Below are positions 1 through 7,622 of a stretch of 23,321 bases of DNA, one piece after another. Every line of letters starts with the position of its first letter. Position 1 is the stretch's first letter. The notes under the pieces are model-generated. The model did no database searches. It was not told where the DNA came from and was given only the letters and a program-made list of their open reading frames with translations. This DNA is from Planctomycetota bacterium (GTDB lineage Bacteria; Planctomycetota; Planctomycetia; Gemmatales; Gemmataceae), in NCBI GenBank assembly GCA_018970845.1, contig JAGWVO010000009.1:1-23321 (forward strand). Reading direction: 5' to 3'. The position numbers and the translations under genes are program-made.

Positions 1-297
1 CCAGTCCACCGTGGCGTTCAAAACGGCCGGTTCCTTGGCGAAGAGTTCCTCCACCATCTTCAAGTCGGAATGGGCGTAAACAACGAAGTCCTGAACCAGG
101 ACGCGGTTGATCAGCGGCTTTTTCCATGACGGCTTGAACTTCGGGTGGGCATAGCCTCCCGGATTGGGCGCCTCCGCAGGGACGGCCGGCGGGGCATCCG
201 CCGCCGCCGCGACACCTCCGAGCGCCAGCGCTCCGGCGGCCGCGACGGGAAAGTCGCGCCTGGCCATCTGCCCGTCATCCCCCTGTTGGCCGCTCAT
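1..297 (-). CDS. Exported ankyrin-repeat-like protein, N-terminal part (cut by window edge)
   Basis: Ninety-nine codons are visible, running off the left edge of the window. The start at 297 is preceded by GGAGG with 8 bases of spacing. The protein has a twin-arginine-like start (ARRDF at residues 12-16, then an Ala/Gly-rich hydrophobic stretch to about residue 34), so export by Tat is likely. A second in-frame ATG at 267 would put the twin arginine almost at the N-terminus. The visible mature part reads VYAHSDLKMVEELFAKEPA near the edge, which resembles the first helix pair of an ankyrin repeat as I recall it from planctomycete ankyrin-domain proteins. It is the last visible gene of the minus-strand run that includes the cupin and the DUF1501 protein. 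The repeat region lies outside the window, so the ankyrin call rests on one partial repeat and on memory of the family. Confidence 0.6.
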   Translation of the reverse strand, partial: MSGQQGDDGQMARRDFPVAAAGALALGGVAAAADAPPAVPAEAPNPGGYAHPKFKPSWKKPLINRVLVQDFVVYAHSDLKMVEELFAKEPAVLNATVDW

Positions 298-320
298 GAT
301 CGGATCCTCCGTTGTTGGGT

Positions 321-764
321 TCACTTCGGGACAAACACAGTGCCCGTGGGCCCGACGCCTGTCTCCTGGTATTCGGCATCGCCTTGGCGGGCCCAGACAA
401 AGTGCGGCGTCCTCGCCGGCACCACCAGCACCGCTCCAGCGGGTATTTCCACCATCCGGCTTTCGTCAAACCGCTCGCCAAATCCCACCTGAATGGTACC
501 CGAAAGAACGGTTGTGTGCCGCTCGTCCGGATGGCTGTGCGGTTCCAGCCTGGCTCCCTTGGAAGCCTTCACCCTCAGGATATATGGCCCTTGGGCCTTC
601 TCCTGGCCAAGGACCCAAGCGGCCCTGAAGCCTTTCGCAACTGGTGAATCGGCCCATTTGAACGATTCCGGCCGTAAAGGCATGGGCATCGGGCCATCGG
701 ACCGGGCCATCGAAGCCAAAACGAACATGGCCGCCCCGAGTCCCGCCATCCTGATTGGCATCAT
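321..764 (-). CDS. Secreted cupin-domain protein
   Basis: A 147-residue protein with a signal-peptide-like N-terminus (hydrophobic to about residue 20) and one cupin barrel. Metal-ligand candidates are visible: His76, His78, Glu81 and/or His83 in the first cupin motif (PHSHPDERH), and His121 in the second (PARTPHFVW). The motif spacing is slightly shorter than the textbook cupin signature. The start at 764 follows GAGGGG with 9 bases of spacing. It lies 38 bases after the DUF1501 gene and 23 bases before the ankyrin-like gene, all on the minus strand, so it is probably co-transcribed. Small single-domain cupins of this sort are often metal-binding proteins of unknown substrate; nothing here gives the substrate. 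The fold is confident, the function is not. Confidence 0.82.
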   Translation of the reverse strand: MMPIRMAGLGAAMFVLASMARSDGPMPMPLRPESFKWADSPVAKGFRAAWVLGQEKAQGPYILRVKASKGARLEPHSHPDERHTTVLSGTIQVGFGERFDESRMVEIPAGAVLVVPARTPHFVWARQGDAEYQETGVGPTGTVFVPK

Positions 765-802
765 TGTTCAGCACCCCTCAAATTGAAAGTCGCCAGGTCC
801 GG

Positions 803-2212
803 TCAGGCCATGAGTTCCCCGACCACCCGCGCCCTGGTGACCGCCGCGTCAGTCAATGTGTCTTCCCTTCCCTCATGCGGGAAACCGAGCCGTTCGTGAT
901 CCAAGCCAAGGGCATGAAGAAGAGTCGCGTGAAGGTCGGCCACCCGGACGATTTTCTCGGTCGAGGCGTAGCCAAAGTCATCGGTCGAGCCGTGCGCATG
1001 GCCGGCCCTGAAGCCACCACCGGCCAGCCAAAGGGAGAAGGCGTGCCGGTTGTGGTCGCGGCCGTCGGCGCCTTGGGAAATGGGCAGCCGCCCGAACTCC
1101 CCCGTCCAGAGGACGATCGTGGATTCCAAGAGCCCGCGGCGCTTGAGGTCCTCGACCAATCCGGCCGATGGCTGGTCCGTCCTCGCGCACAGGTTCCTGA
1201 GGCTGTCGGCGTTCTTGTTGTGGGTATCCCAAGGCTGGCCGCTCAGGAACACCTGCACGAAACGCACGCCCCTCTCGACGAGGCGTCGGGCCAGCAGGCA
1301 CCTCTTGCCGTATTCGGCCGACTTGGGATTGTCGATCCCGTACAGCCTTTTGGTCTCCTCGGACTCACCCGAGACATCAAGCACCTCGGGAACGGACATC
1401 TGCATCCGCGCCGCCAATTCGTAGTGGGAAAGCCGGGCCTCCAGTTCGGCGTTTCCCGGATGGCGCGCCAGATGGCTGGCGTTGAGTCCGCTGAGGAGAT
1501 CCAGGTGGTTTCTCCTGGCCATCGGGGAAACGCCGGCGGGAGTTTCCAGGTTCGCCACGGCGGCACCGGAGGCGCGGAAAGGAGTTCCCTGGTAAACAGC
1601 CGGCAGGAAACCGGCCGACCAGTTGTTGGCGCCATCAACGGGAAGGCCTCCCGGATCGGACAGCACCACATAGGCGGGAAGTTCGCGCCGCGGCGATCCC
1701 AGGCCGTACAGCACCCAGGCACCCAAGGCGGGGCGGCCGGGAAATATCTTGCCCGAATGAATCACGCGCAGGGCGGCCTCATGGTCGACCGACTCGGTCT
1801 TCATGGAGCGGACCAGCGTGATGTCGTCGGCGACCCTGCCCAGTCCCGGCAGCAATTCCGACAACTCCATTCCGGATTGGCCTTGTTTGTGAAACCGGAA
1901 GGGTGAGGAGAGGAGCTTCCCCTGCTGGGAATGAAAATGCACCTCCAGCTTGTCGGGGTGGGGCTGGCCGTGCCGGCGGGTCAGTTCGGGCTTCGGGTCG
2001 AAAAGATCCATCTGGCTTGGCCCGCCATGCTGGAACAGGCAGATGACGGCCTTGGCCTTGGGCTGGCGCGTTCCCGGTCGGGCGCCCAGCGGGTCGCGGT
2101 TGGTTTCGGCGCGCGATTCAATCGCCAGATGCGCCAAGGCGAGCGGCCCGAGGCATCCGGCATGCTCGGCAAGGAACGCCCGCCGGGTCGACACGAAGTC
2201 GCCATTCATCAT
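803..2212 (-). CDS. DUF1501 family exported protein (copy 1)
   Basis: About 469 residues, normal for DUF1501, a family I place in the alkaline phosphatase/sulfatase-like superfamily, very abundant in planctomycetes. The start at 2212 (ATG ATG) lies 7 bases after the stop of the PSCyt2-PSD1 gene and has GGAG upstream; the reading frame is open further upstream to 2305 but that part overlaps the neighbour. The N-terminus carries STRRAFLAEHAG followed by a hydrophobic segment, which fits a twin-arginine export signal. Family hallmarks are GGPSQMDLFDPKPEL near residue 65, the block GVRFVQVF, GEFGRLP, GRDHN, and a C-terminal HAHGSTDDFGY. The partner upstream is a PSCyt2-PSD1 protein, the usual genomic pairing for this family. 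The substrate of the pair is unknown. It resembles copy 3 of this window (18665-20053) more than copy 2. Confidence 0.93.
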   Translation of the reverse strand: MMNGDFVSTRRAFLAEHAGCLGPLALAHLAIESRAETNRDPLGARPGTRQPKAKAVICLFQHGGPSQMDLFDPKPELTRRHGQPHPDKLEVHFHSQQGKLLSSPFRFHKQGQSGMELSELLPGLGRVADDITLVRSMKTESVDHEAALRVIHSGKIFPGRPALGAWVLYGLGSPRRELPAYVVLSDPGGLPVDGANNWSAGFLPAVYQGTPFRASGAAVANLETPAGVSPMARRNHLDLLSGLNASHLARHPGNAELEARLSHYELAARMQMSVPEVLDVSGESEETKRLYGIDNPKSAEYGKRCLLARRLVERGVRFVQVFLSGQPWDTHNKNADSLRNLCARTDQPSAGLVEDLKRRGLLESTIVLWTGEFGRLPISQGADGRDHNRHAFSLWLAGGGFRAGHAHGSTDDFGYASTEKIVRVADLHATLLHALGLDHERLGFPHEGREDTLTDAAVTRARVVGELMA

Positions 2213-2219
2213 CGCGCGC

Positions 2220-4472
2220 TCACTCCACATGAAGGAAGGCGTTGCTGGCCAAGAGCATCTGGCACAGGTCCGCCCAGGTTCGTTCTTTCCCGTCCTTGGC
2301 ACCACGGTAGGCTTCTGCCTGCGCCGCGAGGAATTTCACGCAGGCTTGCTCCTCCTCCTTTGCGGGCTCCCGACCGCAGGCAAGGCGGAACGCCAGGGAC
2401 AAACGCTTGAAGGCATCATCGCCAGCCTCCCGGGCGAGGCGCCCGGCGAACGAGGCAGCCCTGGAACGGGCGAATTCGGAGTTCAGCAACACGAGCGACT
2501 GGAGCGGCACGGTCGAGGGCGACCGCTTTCCACAGGTGGAAACCATCGCGGGCGCGTCGAACAACTGAAGGAATGTCACCACCTGGGTGCGTCTTTGCTG
2601 GAGATAAACCGATCGCCTTCGGGCGCCGGCAACCGCCTCGGACACCTGCACCGTTCCATCCGCTTCACGCCGGCTCGGAACATACGGACCTCCCAGCGAG
2701 CCGTCCAATTCCCCCGACACCATCAGCATCGAGTCCCGGATCGATTCGGCATCAAGCCTTCGCAGGGGAAACCTGGACAAAAGCCGGTTGTCAGGGTCGT
2801 CGGCCCCGCCTCCCATGGCTGGCGCGGAGGATTGCGTGGAGACGGCCGATGCCAAAATCATCCTGTGCAGGTTCTTGACACTGAAGCCCTGCCTGATGAA
2901 TTCAAGGGCCAGGTGATCAAGCAACTCGGGATGCGACGGCTTGGCTCCCGAAACGCCAAGGTTGTCCACCGTCGAGACGATTCCCGTTCCGAAATGGTGT
3001 TGCCAGATCCGGTTCACCATGACTCGCGCCAACATCGGATGGACGGGGGATGTCACCCAGCGGGCGAAGGCAAGCCTTCTTCCCGAGGAAACGCGTTCCT
3101 TGGGCTTGGGGGCGATCTCGAACCTGTTCGAGGGACTCTCAAGCGCGGCGATCACGCCGGGCTGAACCTCCTCCCCCGGCTTGGTGTGAACGCCCCGGCG
3201 AAGAAGGCGGTGGACCGGCGGTTGGGGGTCTGTCTCCACGAAGGCCGATATCTTTTCCAAAGGCGGGGGCCGGGTTCCTTCCAATCGCTTGACCTCCTTC
3301 TCGGTCTTTTCTCGCTCGGCGGCGAAAGCCGGAAACTTCTTGGCGATCTCCTCATCCTTGAACTCGACCAACGAAGCGTGGGCCTTGAGCAGGTCGGCCT
3401 GGGCCTTGGATCGCTTCTCCCCGGGCGCGCTCCACGCCTCGAGGATCGGCCCGCGCAGCGACTCCTTCACCGAGCCCAGCCTTTCCTCGAGCCATCGGCG
3501 GCGAAGCGGTAGGGACTTCCGCGCCAACTCATCCCGCTCATTCCTGATTTGCCGGTCAATGGCATCGCTGGCCTTCTGCCACGCCTCCCTTTCGGCAACC
3601 GTCGCGGCCACCACAACCCGCTCGTTCGGCTTCGACCACCGGCCGGGGTTGTAAACCGGAAAGAACAGAGCCTGCATGCCGTAATACTCGGCCTGGCTGA
3701 TCGGCTCGAATTTGTGGTCGTGGCAGCGGGCGCACTGGATCGTCAGGCCCAGGAGCGAATTGGCCATGTTCTGGAGGTTGCCTTCCAGCACGGTGAACCT
3801 GTCGGTGAGCACCTCGTCCGGATTGCCATCGCTCTCGCCGGTTCCATCGGGCGCGTTTCTCAGGAAGTGGGTGGCGATCAGGCTTTCACGAACCTCGGGA
3901 CCAGCGTCGCCACCGGGCTTGAAATTCGCCAGCTCATCGCCCGCGAGCTGCTCCATCACGAACTTGTCGTACGGTTTGTCGGCATTGAAGCTCGAAATCA
4001 CATAGTCGCGGTATTTCCAAGCCAGCGGACGATCGCTGTCGGCGTTGAAGTAACCGTTGCTGTCGGCGTATCCGGCGGCATCGAGCCACATCTTGCCCAT
4101 GCGGATTCCGTAGTGAGGCGATGCCAGGTATTTCTCGACCATGCGGCCATGGGCGCCGGGGGTGCGGTCGTTCTCAAAGTCGGCGGATTCCGCCAGGGTC
4201 GGCGGTAGGCCTGTAAGGATGAAACTCACCCGGCGGATCAGGGTCGCTCGGTCGGCCTCGGGAGAGAAGCCCCAACCCTTGGGCTCGAGTTTCGCCAGTA
4301 GGAACCTGTCGATGTCAGTGCGCGCGACGCCCTTCACCCGGGGCACGGCGGGCCTGGCCATCGGGCGATAGGCATGGGAAGGATTCTCTCCGGAAGGCAG
4401 GCCGGCGGCACCAAGGGCCATGGTGTGCCAAGCGATGAAAATGCATGCCATCAATAACGCGGGAGGGCGCAT
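2220..4472 (-). CDS. PSCyt2-PSD1 (DUF1549/DUF1553) protein lacking the PSCyt1 domain
   Basis: A 750-residue exported protein. The start at 4472 is chosen because it follows AAGGA at good spacing and begins a clear signal peptide (hydrophobic residues 5-22); the frame is open to 4535 without good reason to use it. The PSCyt2 (DUF1549) domain spans about residues 50-260 and ends in a CxxCH motif, CARCHDHKFEP at 247-257. A charged, probably coiled-coil linker follows (about 290-420). The PSD1 (DUF1553) domain fills about 470-730, with MVNRIWQHHFGTGIV as a hallmark. Most larger members begin with a PSCyt1 heme domain; none is seen here, so only one CxxCH remains. It heads an operon-like run with DUF1501, cupin and ankyrin-like genes and diverges from the MATE gene. 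Family assignment is firm; heme binding and function are inferred. Confidence 0.93.
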   Translation of the reverse strand: MRPPALLMACIFIAWHTMALGAAGLPSGENPSHAYRPMARPAVPRVKGVARTDIDRFLLAKLEPKGWGFSPEADRATLIRRVSFILTGLPPTLAESADFENDRTPGAHGRMVEKYLASPHYGIRMGKMWLDAAGYADSNGYFNADSDRPLAWKYRDYVISSFNADKPYDKFVMEQLAGDELANFKPGGDAGPEVRESLIATHFLRNAPDGTGESDGNPDEVLTDRFTVLEGNLQNMANSLLGLTIQCARCHDHKFEPISQAEYYGMQALFFPVYNPGRWSKPNERVVVAATVAEREAWQKASDAIDRQIRNERDELARKSLPLRRRWLEERLGSVKESLRGPILEAWSAPGEKRSKAQADLLKAHASLVEFKDEEIAKKFPAFAAEREKTEKEVKRLEGTRPPPLEKISAFVETDPQPPVHRLLRRGVHTKPGEEVQPGVIAALESPSNRFEIAPKPKERVSSGRRLAFARWVTSPVHPMLARVMVNRIWQHHFGTGIVSTVDNLGVSGAKPSHPELLDHLALEFIRQGFSVKNLHRMILASAVSTQSSAPAMGGGADDPDNRLLSRFPLRRLDAESIRDSMLMVSGELDGSLGGPYVPSRREADGTVQVSEAVAGARRRSVYLQQRRTQVVTFLQLFDAPAMVSTCGKRSPSTVPLQSLVLLNSEFARSRAASFAGRLAREAGDDAFKRLSLAFRLACGREPAKEEEQACVKFLAAQAEAYRGAKDGKERTWADLCQMLLASNAFLHVE

Positions 4473-4556
4473 GATGATTCCTTGACAATTCGTGCTTGTC
4501 ATTCCATGAGACATCCCGGGTGCCGGGCCGTCCACACCATTATCAAGAATCGGAAC
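4473..4556. promoter_or_regulatory. Divergent intergenic region between PSCyt2-PSD1 and MATE genes
   Basis: These 84 bases separate two divergent genes and should hold promoters for both. On the plus strand a perfect TTGACA lies at 4482-4487, but no good -10 box follows at 16-18 bases. On the minus strand GATAAT lies at 4544-4539, with no matching -35 box. The region is a promoter region by position; the individual boxes are weak. Confidence 0.3.
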
Positions 4557-6047
4557 ATGGCCCGGACCGGATGGTTGGGCACCCCGCTAAGATGGCTCAG
4601 TCTCGAGGAGACAGGATTGGCGACTTCCGGCGGGAAACCATGGCTCACCGATGCGGCGCGGCCTGCTTGGCAACGCGTCGCTTGGCTGGCTTGGCCCGCT
4701 TTCCTGCAGCAGATGCTCATCCTTGTCATCCATGTCTCCGACCGCTGGTTGGCCGGACACGCCTCGCCCGATGGGGAAGGAACCGACCTTGCCGCCCAGG
4801 CGGCGCACACGACCTGCTTTTACCTGGGCTGGGTCATGTCCAGTTACGGCACGCTGGTTTCCGTGGGAGCCACGGCGCTGGTTTCGCGGGCCGTGGGTGC
4901 CGGAAACCCCGGGAAAGCGAATCGACTCACCCATCAATCGCTTTTGCTGGCGGCAGGGTTGGGATGCCTCGCCACGGTCCTGGCCATCCCGCCGCTGGAA
5001 CAACTGCTGGCGCTGCTGCAACTGGACGGACCGGCCCGCGGTCTGGCGAAATCGTACCTGACGCCTCTCATCGTTGCGTTTCCCCTGCAATTGCTCTCGA
5101 TTGGCGCTTCGGCCTGCCTTGCCGGCGCCGGGGACACCCGAACGGGCCTTTGGGTGCTGGGAGGCGTGGCCACGCTCAACATTCCTTTGACCTGGTGGTT
5201 CTTCCATGGCGGCGGGGGAGTGCCTGAACTTGGATTCGCGGGCATCGCCATCGGTACCGCTGTCAGCCAGACGGCGGGGGCGGTGGCGCTGTTGGCGGTC
5301 TTGGCCTTGGGAAGGGCGGGACTTGAACTTAGGGCCTCGCTCTTCGCACCCAACCTCGCCGACCTGAAAAGCCTTCTGGCCGTCAGCCTGCCCGCCGCCC
5401 TCGACAGCCTTTCCATCGCGATGGGACAGCTTGTTTTCATGGGAATGGTGAATAGCTTGGGTGACGCCTCACGGGGGGCGCATGGCATCGCCTTGGGTTG
5501 GGAGGCCCTGGGTTTTCTCACCGGCGCGGCTTTCGGCACGGCCGGCATGACCCTCGTGGGACAAAACCTCGGCGCCGGCAGTCCCGCCGAGGCGAGGCGA
5601 TGCGGCTGGACGGCCTTCCTGATGGGAGCCGTGGCGATGTCGATGATGGGCATCCTGTTCCACCAGGCCGCCCAGCCGATGTTCGGACTGTTCTGCCCCC
5701 GGCCGGAGCAGGCTCCCATCATGCGCCTGGGGGTGCCCGTGCTTCAGCTTGTGGCTTTTTCGATGCCCGCATTGTCGGCCGTGATCGTGCTCACCAGCGT
5801 TCTCAGGGGAGCTGGCGACTCGGCGCATCCGCTCGTGTACACATGGATCGGTTTCCTGGGAGTGCGGCTGCCTTTGGCGGCACTTTTGGCCCTCGACAGT
5901 GTCACGGTGCCCGGTCTCATCAAGCTCGCGGGAGCGGGCATGGGCCTGTACGGGTGCTGGCTGGCGATGCAGGCCGACATCCATGTGCGCGGGGCGCTGT
6001 TCCTGTGGCGATTCCAAGGCGACGATTGGCTTAAAACAAGGGTCTGA
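4557..6047 (+). CDS. MATE family multidrug/toxin efflux transporter
   Basis: About 495 residues with roughly twelve hydrophobic segments starting near residue 40, matching the MATE family of the MOP superfamily, which exports cationic drugs or metabolites in exchange for Na+ or H+. Recognisable elements are WPAFLQQMLILVIHVSDRW in the first membrane segment, the VGATALVSRAVGAGN loop, and the repeated second-half features GTAGMTLVGQNLGAG and VLRGAGD. The last two mirror the first half (GASACLAGAGDTR), as expected of the internal twofold repeat. The start at 4557 is tentative: the Shine-Dalgarno match (AAGAAT) is poor, and the frame is open to 4482. Gene orientation is divergent from the PSCyt2-PSD1 gene. 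The substrate cannot be told from sequence. Confidence 0.92.
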   Translation: MARTGWLGTPLRWLSLEETGLATSGGKPWLTDAARPAWQRVAWLAWPAFLQQMLILVIHVSDRWLAGHASPDGEGTDLAAQAAHTTCFYLGWVMSSYGTLVSVGATALVSRAVGAGNPGKANRLTHQSLLLAAGLGCLATVLAIPPLEQLLALLQLDGPARGLAKSYLTPLIVAFPLQLLSIGASACLAGAGDTRTGLWVLGGVATLNIPLTWWFFHGGGGVPELGFAGIAIGTAVSQTAGAVALLAVLALGRAGLELRASLFAPNLADLKSLLAVSLPAALDSLSIAMGQLVFMGMVNSLGDASRGAHGIALGWEALGFLTGAAFGTAGMTLVGQNLGAGSPAEARRCGWTAFLMGAVAMSMMGILFHQAAQPMFGLFCPRPEQAPIMRLGVPVLQLVAFSMPALSAVIVLTSVLRGAGDSAHPLVYTWIGFLGVRLPLAALLALDSVTVPGLIKLAGAGMGLYGCWLAMQADIHVRGALFLWRFQGDDWLKTRV

Positions 6048-6062
6048 ATCGCTGGGAATGGT

Positions 6063-6091
6063 TTGATTCTTCCGGGTTGCCAACCTATGTT
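6063..6091 (+). promoter_or_regulatory. Candidate promoter for the DUF1559-lipoprotein pair
   Basis: TTGATT at 6063-6068 and TATGTT at 6086-6091 are separated by 17 bases, matching the sigma-70 consensus at four of six positions each. The site sits 45 bases upstream of the DUF1559 start, in the 89-base gap after the MATE gene. Such matches arise by chance fairly often, so this is a candidate only. Confidence 0.3.
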
Positions 6092-6136
6092 TCAGGAATA
6101 ATCATTTCTTTCCTTCAATCAACGGTGGACTTGGCC

Positions 6137-7105
6137 ATGAGATATCGAACCTTGATGCCCTTGCGGCATAGGGATGCCTTCACCCTCATTGAACTGCTGG
6201 TTGTCATCGCCATCATCGCGGTTCTCATCGGCCTCTTGGTGCCGGCGGTCCAGAAGGTGCGGGAAGCCGCCAACCGGATGCAGTGCGCCAACAACCTCAA
6301 GCAGATCGGCCTGGCATGCCAATCCCACCACGACAGCAAGGGAACTTTTCCCCCCGGCGGCATCACCGAGGGCTACTGCTGCGCCACCCAAAGCAAGACG
6401 AACTGGGCCATTGAAATCCTGCCTTTCATCGAAATGGACTCCATTTACAAGCGATACGACCAAAACTCGTTCAATGAGGCGGCCGCCAACCAGTTTGTCC
6501 GCGAACAACCCATCAAGACCTACAACTGCCCCTCCGATGCCAGCGCGGGCGGCAATGTCCTGACCAAACCCAACAGCGGACCCGGCAGCGGCCTCAACTA
6601 CATGCCAAGCTCGTACCGGGCCGTTTCCGGACGCGCCAACATCACCGCACCACTGGGGTGGTGGGACAATGGCGAAGGACTGGCACTGCCAGCCACCTAC
6701 AAGGGGGCCATGCACACCGTTTGGGCCGCCCAAGGCCTCACTCCCGAGCGCATGAGCAACATCACCGACGGCACTTCAAACACCCTCCTGGTGGGTGAAT
6801 ACCAAACCAAGAACACGGCCGATCGCCGAACCTTCTGGGCCTACGCCTACACCTCCTACGCGTCCTCCTCGGTGCATCCGGCCAGCCACACCTACCTCAA
6901 TGATTTCGCCCGCTGCGAAGCCATCAGCGCCCAGCAAGGTCTCGACAACCGTCCCTGCCGCAGGGCCTTTGGCAGCTTTCATTCCGGGGGAAGCAACTGG
7001 GCCGTTTGCGACGGGTCGGTGCGTTTCATCCCCGAAACCGTCGACATGAACATGCTCTCGAACATGGCCACCATGTCGGGCGGCGAGGTCGTGAATATCA
7101 ACTGA
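6137..7105 (+). CDS. DUF1559 family pilin/pseudopilin-like protein
   Basis: A 322-residue protein with a type IV prepilin-like N-terminus: a short basic leader ending in RHRDA, then FTLIELLVVIAIIAVLIGLL, a hydrophobic helix with the conserved Glu at position +5 of the mature protein. The start at 6137 is chosen because it gives the usual short leader; the frame is open to 6077. Downstream is the typical DUF1559 block (VQKVREAANR, then QCANNLKQIGLA) and a C-terminal H-x(n)-DG motif (FHSGGSNWAVCDGSVRF). The residue before the predicted cleavage site is Ala, whereas Gly is usual. DUF1559 proteins occur in very large paralogous sets in planctomycetes and are thought to form surface or pseudopilus structures. 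A lipoprotein gene follows after 22 bases, a common pairing. Confidence 0.93.
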   Translation: MRYRTLMPLRHRDAFTLIELLVVIAIIAVLIGLLVPAVQKVREAANRMQCANNLKQIGLACQSHHDSKGTFPPGGITEGYCCATQSKTNWAIEILPFIEMDSIYKRYDQNSFNEAAANQFVREQPIKTYNCPSDASAGGNVLTKPNSGPGSGLNYMPSSYRAVSGRANITAPLGWWDNGEGLALPATYKGAMHTVWAAQGLTPERMSNITDGTSNTLLVGEYQTKNTADRRTFWAYAYTSYASSSVHPASHTYLNDFARCEAISAQQGLDNRPCRRAFGSFHSGGSNWAVCDGSVRFIPETVDMNMLSNMATMSGGEVVNIN

Positions 7106-7127
7106 GTCGATCAACAGGACTTTTGAC

Positions 7128-7613
7128 ATGAAAAAACTCATGGCTACGGTGTTGTCCGGCCTGCTTGCCGCGCCATTCATGGCATCCGGATGCGGCGGGA
7201 CGACCTACGCGCCCGTCTCTGGCAAGGTGACCTACAACGACGCGCCTCTCGCGGGAGCGCAGGTTCTCTTCCAGCCCGTGGGGGGCCAAGGTGGCGTCGC
7301 GGCCGGGGTCGGTTCGTTCGCAAAGACCGACTCGGAGGGACGATTCAAGCTTGAGGCATCAACCGCGACGCCAACGGCAGGCGCCGTACCGGGCAGGCAT
7401 CAGGTTCGCATCGCCCTGCCACCGGCGAAGGGCACCATCGGGCAGCAGGATTCCGACGCGGCCAACGCGGGCGGCAAACCCATCACCCAGGCCACCAACC
7501 CGGTGCCCGCGGAATACAACGAGAAATCCACGCTCACGTTCGATGTGCCGCCCGGGGGAACCCAGTCGGCTGATTTTTCGCTCAAGGGCCCGCCACTCCC
7601 CAAGGGCAAGTGA
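7128..7613 (+). CDS. Small lipoprotein with carboxypeptidase-regulatory-like beta-sandwich
   Basis: A 161-residue protein with a lipoprotein signal: MKK, a hydrophobic stretch and the lipobox ASGC with Cys22 as the likely lipidated residue. The mature part begins TTYAPVSGKVTYNDAPLAGA and continues with AKTDSEGRFKL, the pattern of a carboxypeptidase regulatory-like (transthyretin-like) beta-sandwich. Length is normal for the small planctomycete lipoproteins that sit beside DUF1559 genes. The start at 7128 follows AGGA with 8 bases of spacing. It is very probably co-transcribed with the DUF1559 gene and should be anchored in the outer or inner membrane. It converges with the DUF1501 gene at 7623 with only 9 bases between stops, and I see no clear terminator there. 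Its role is unknown. Confidence 0.85.
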   Translation: MKKLMATVLSGLLAAPFMASGCGGTTYAPVSGKVTYNDAPLAGAQVLFQPVGGQGGVAAGVGSFAKTDSEGRFKLEASTATPTAGAVPGRHQVRIALPPAKGTIGQQDSDAANAGGKPITQATNPVPAEYNEKSTLTFDVPPGGTQSADFSLKGPPLPKGK

Positions 7614-7622
7614 TAGGCCCGT

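Noticed and set aside
755..1906. Plus-strand open frame of 383 codons
   Set aside because: It lies antisense to the DUF1501 gene, has no recognisable domain, and its composition is that of a GC-rich shadow frame.
1950..3512. Plus-strand open frame of 520 codons
   Set aside because: Antisense to the PSCyt2-PSD1 and DUF1501 genes, both with clear family motifs; no motif of its own.
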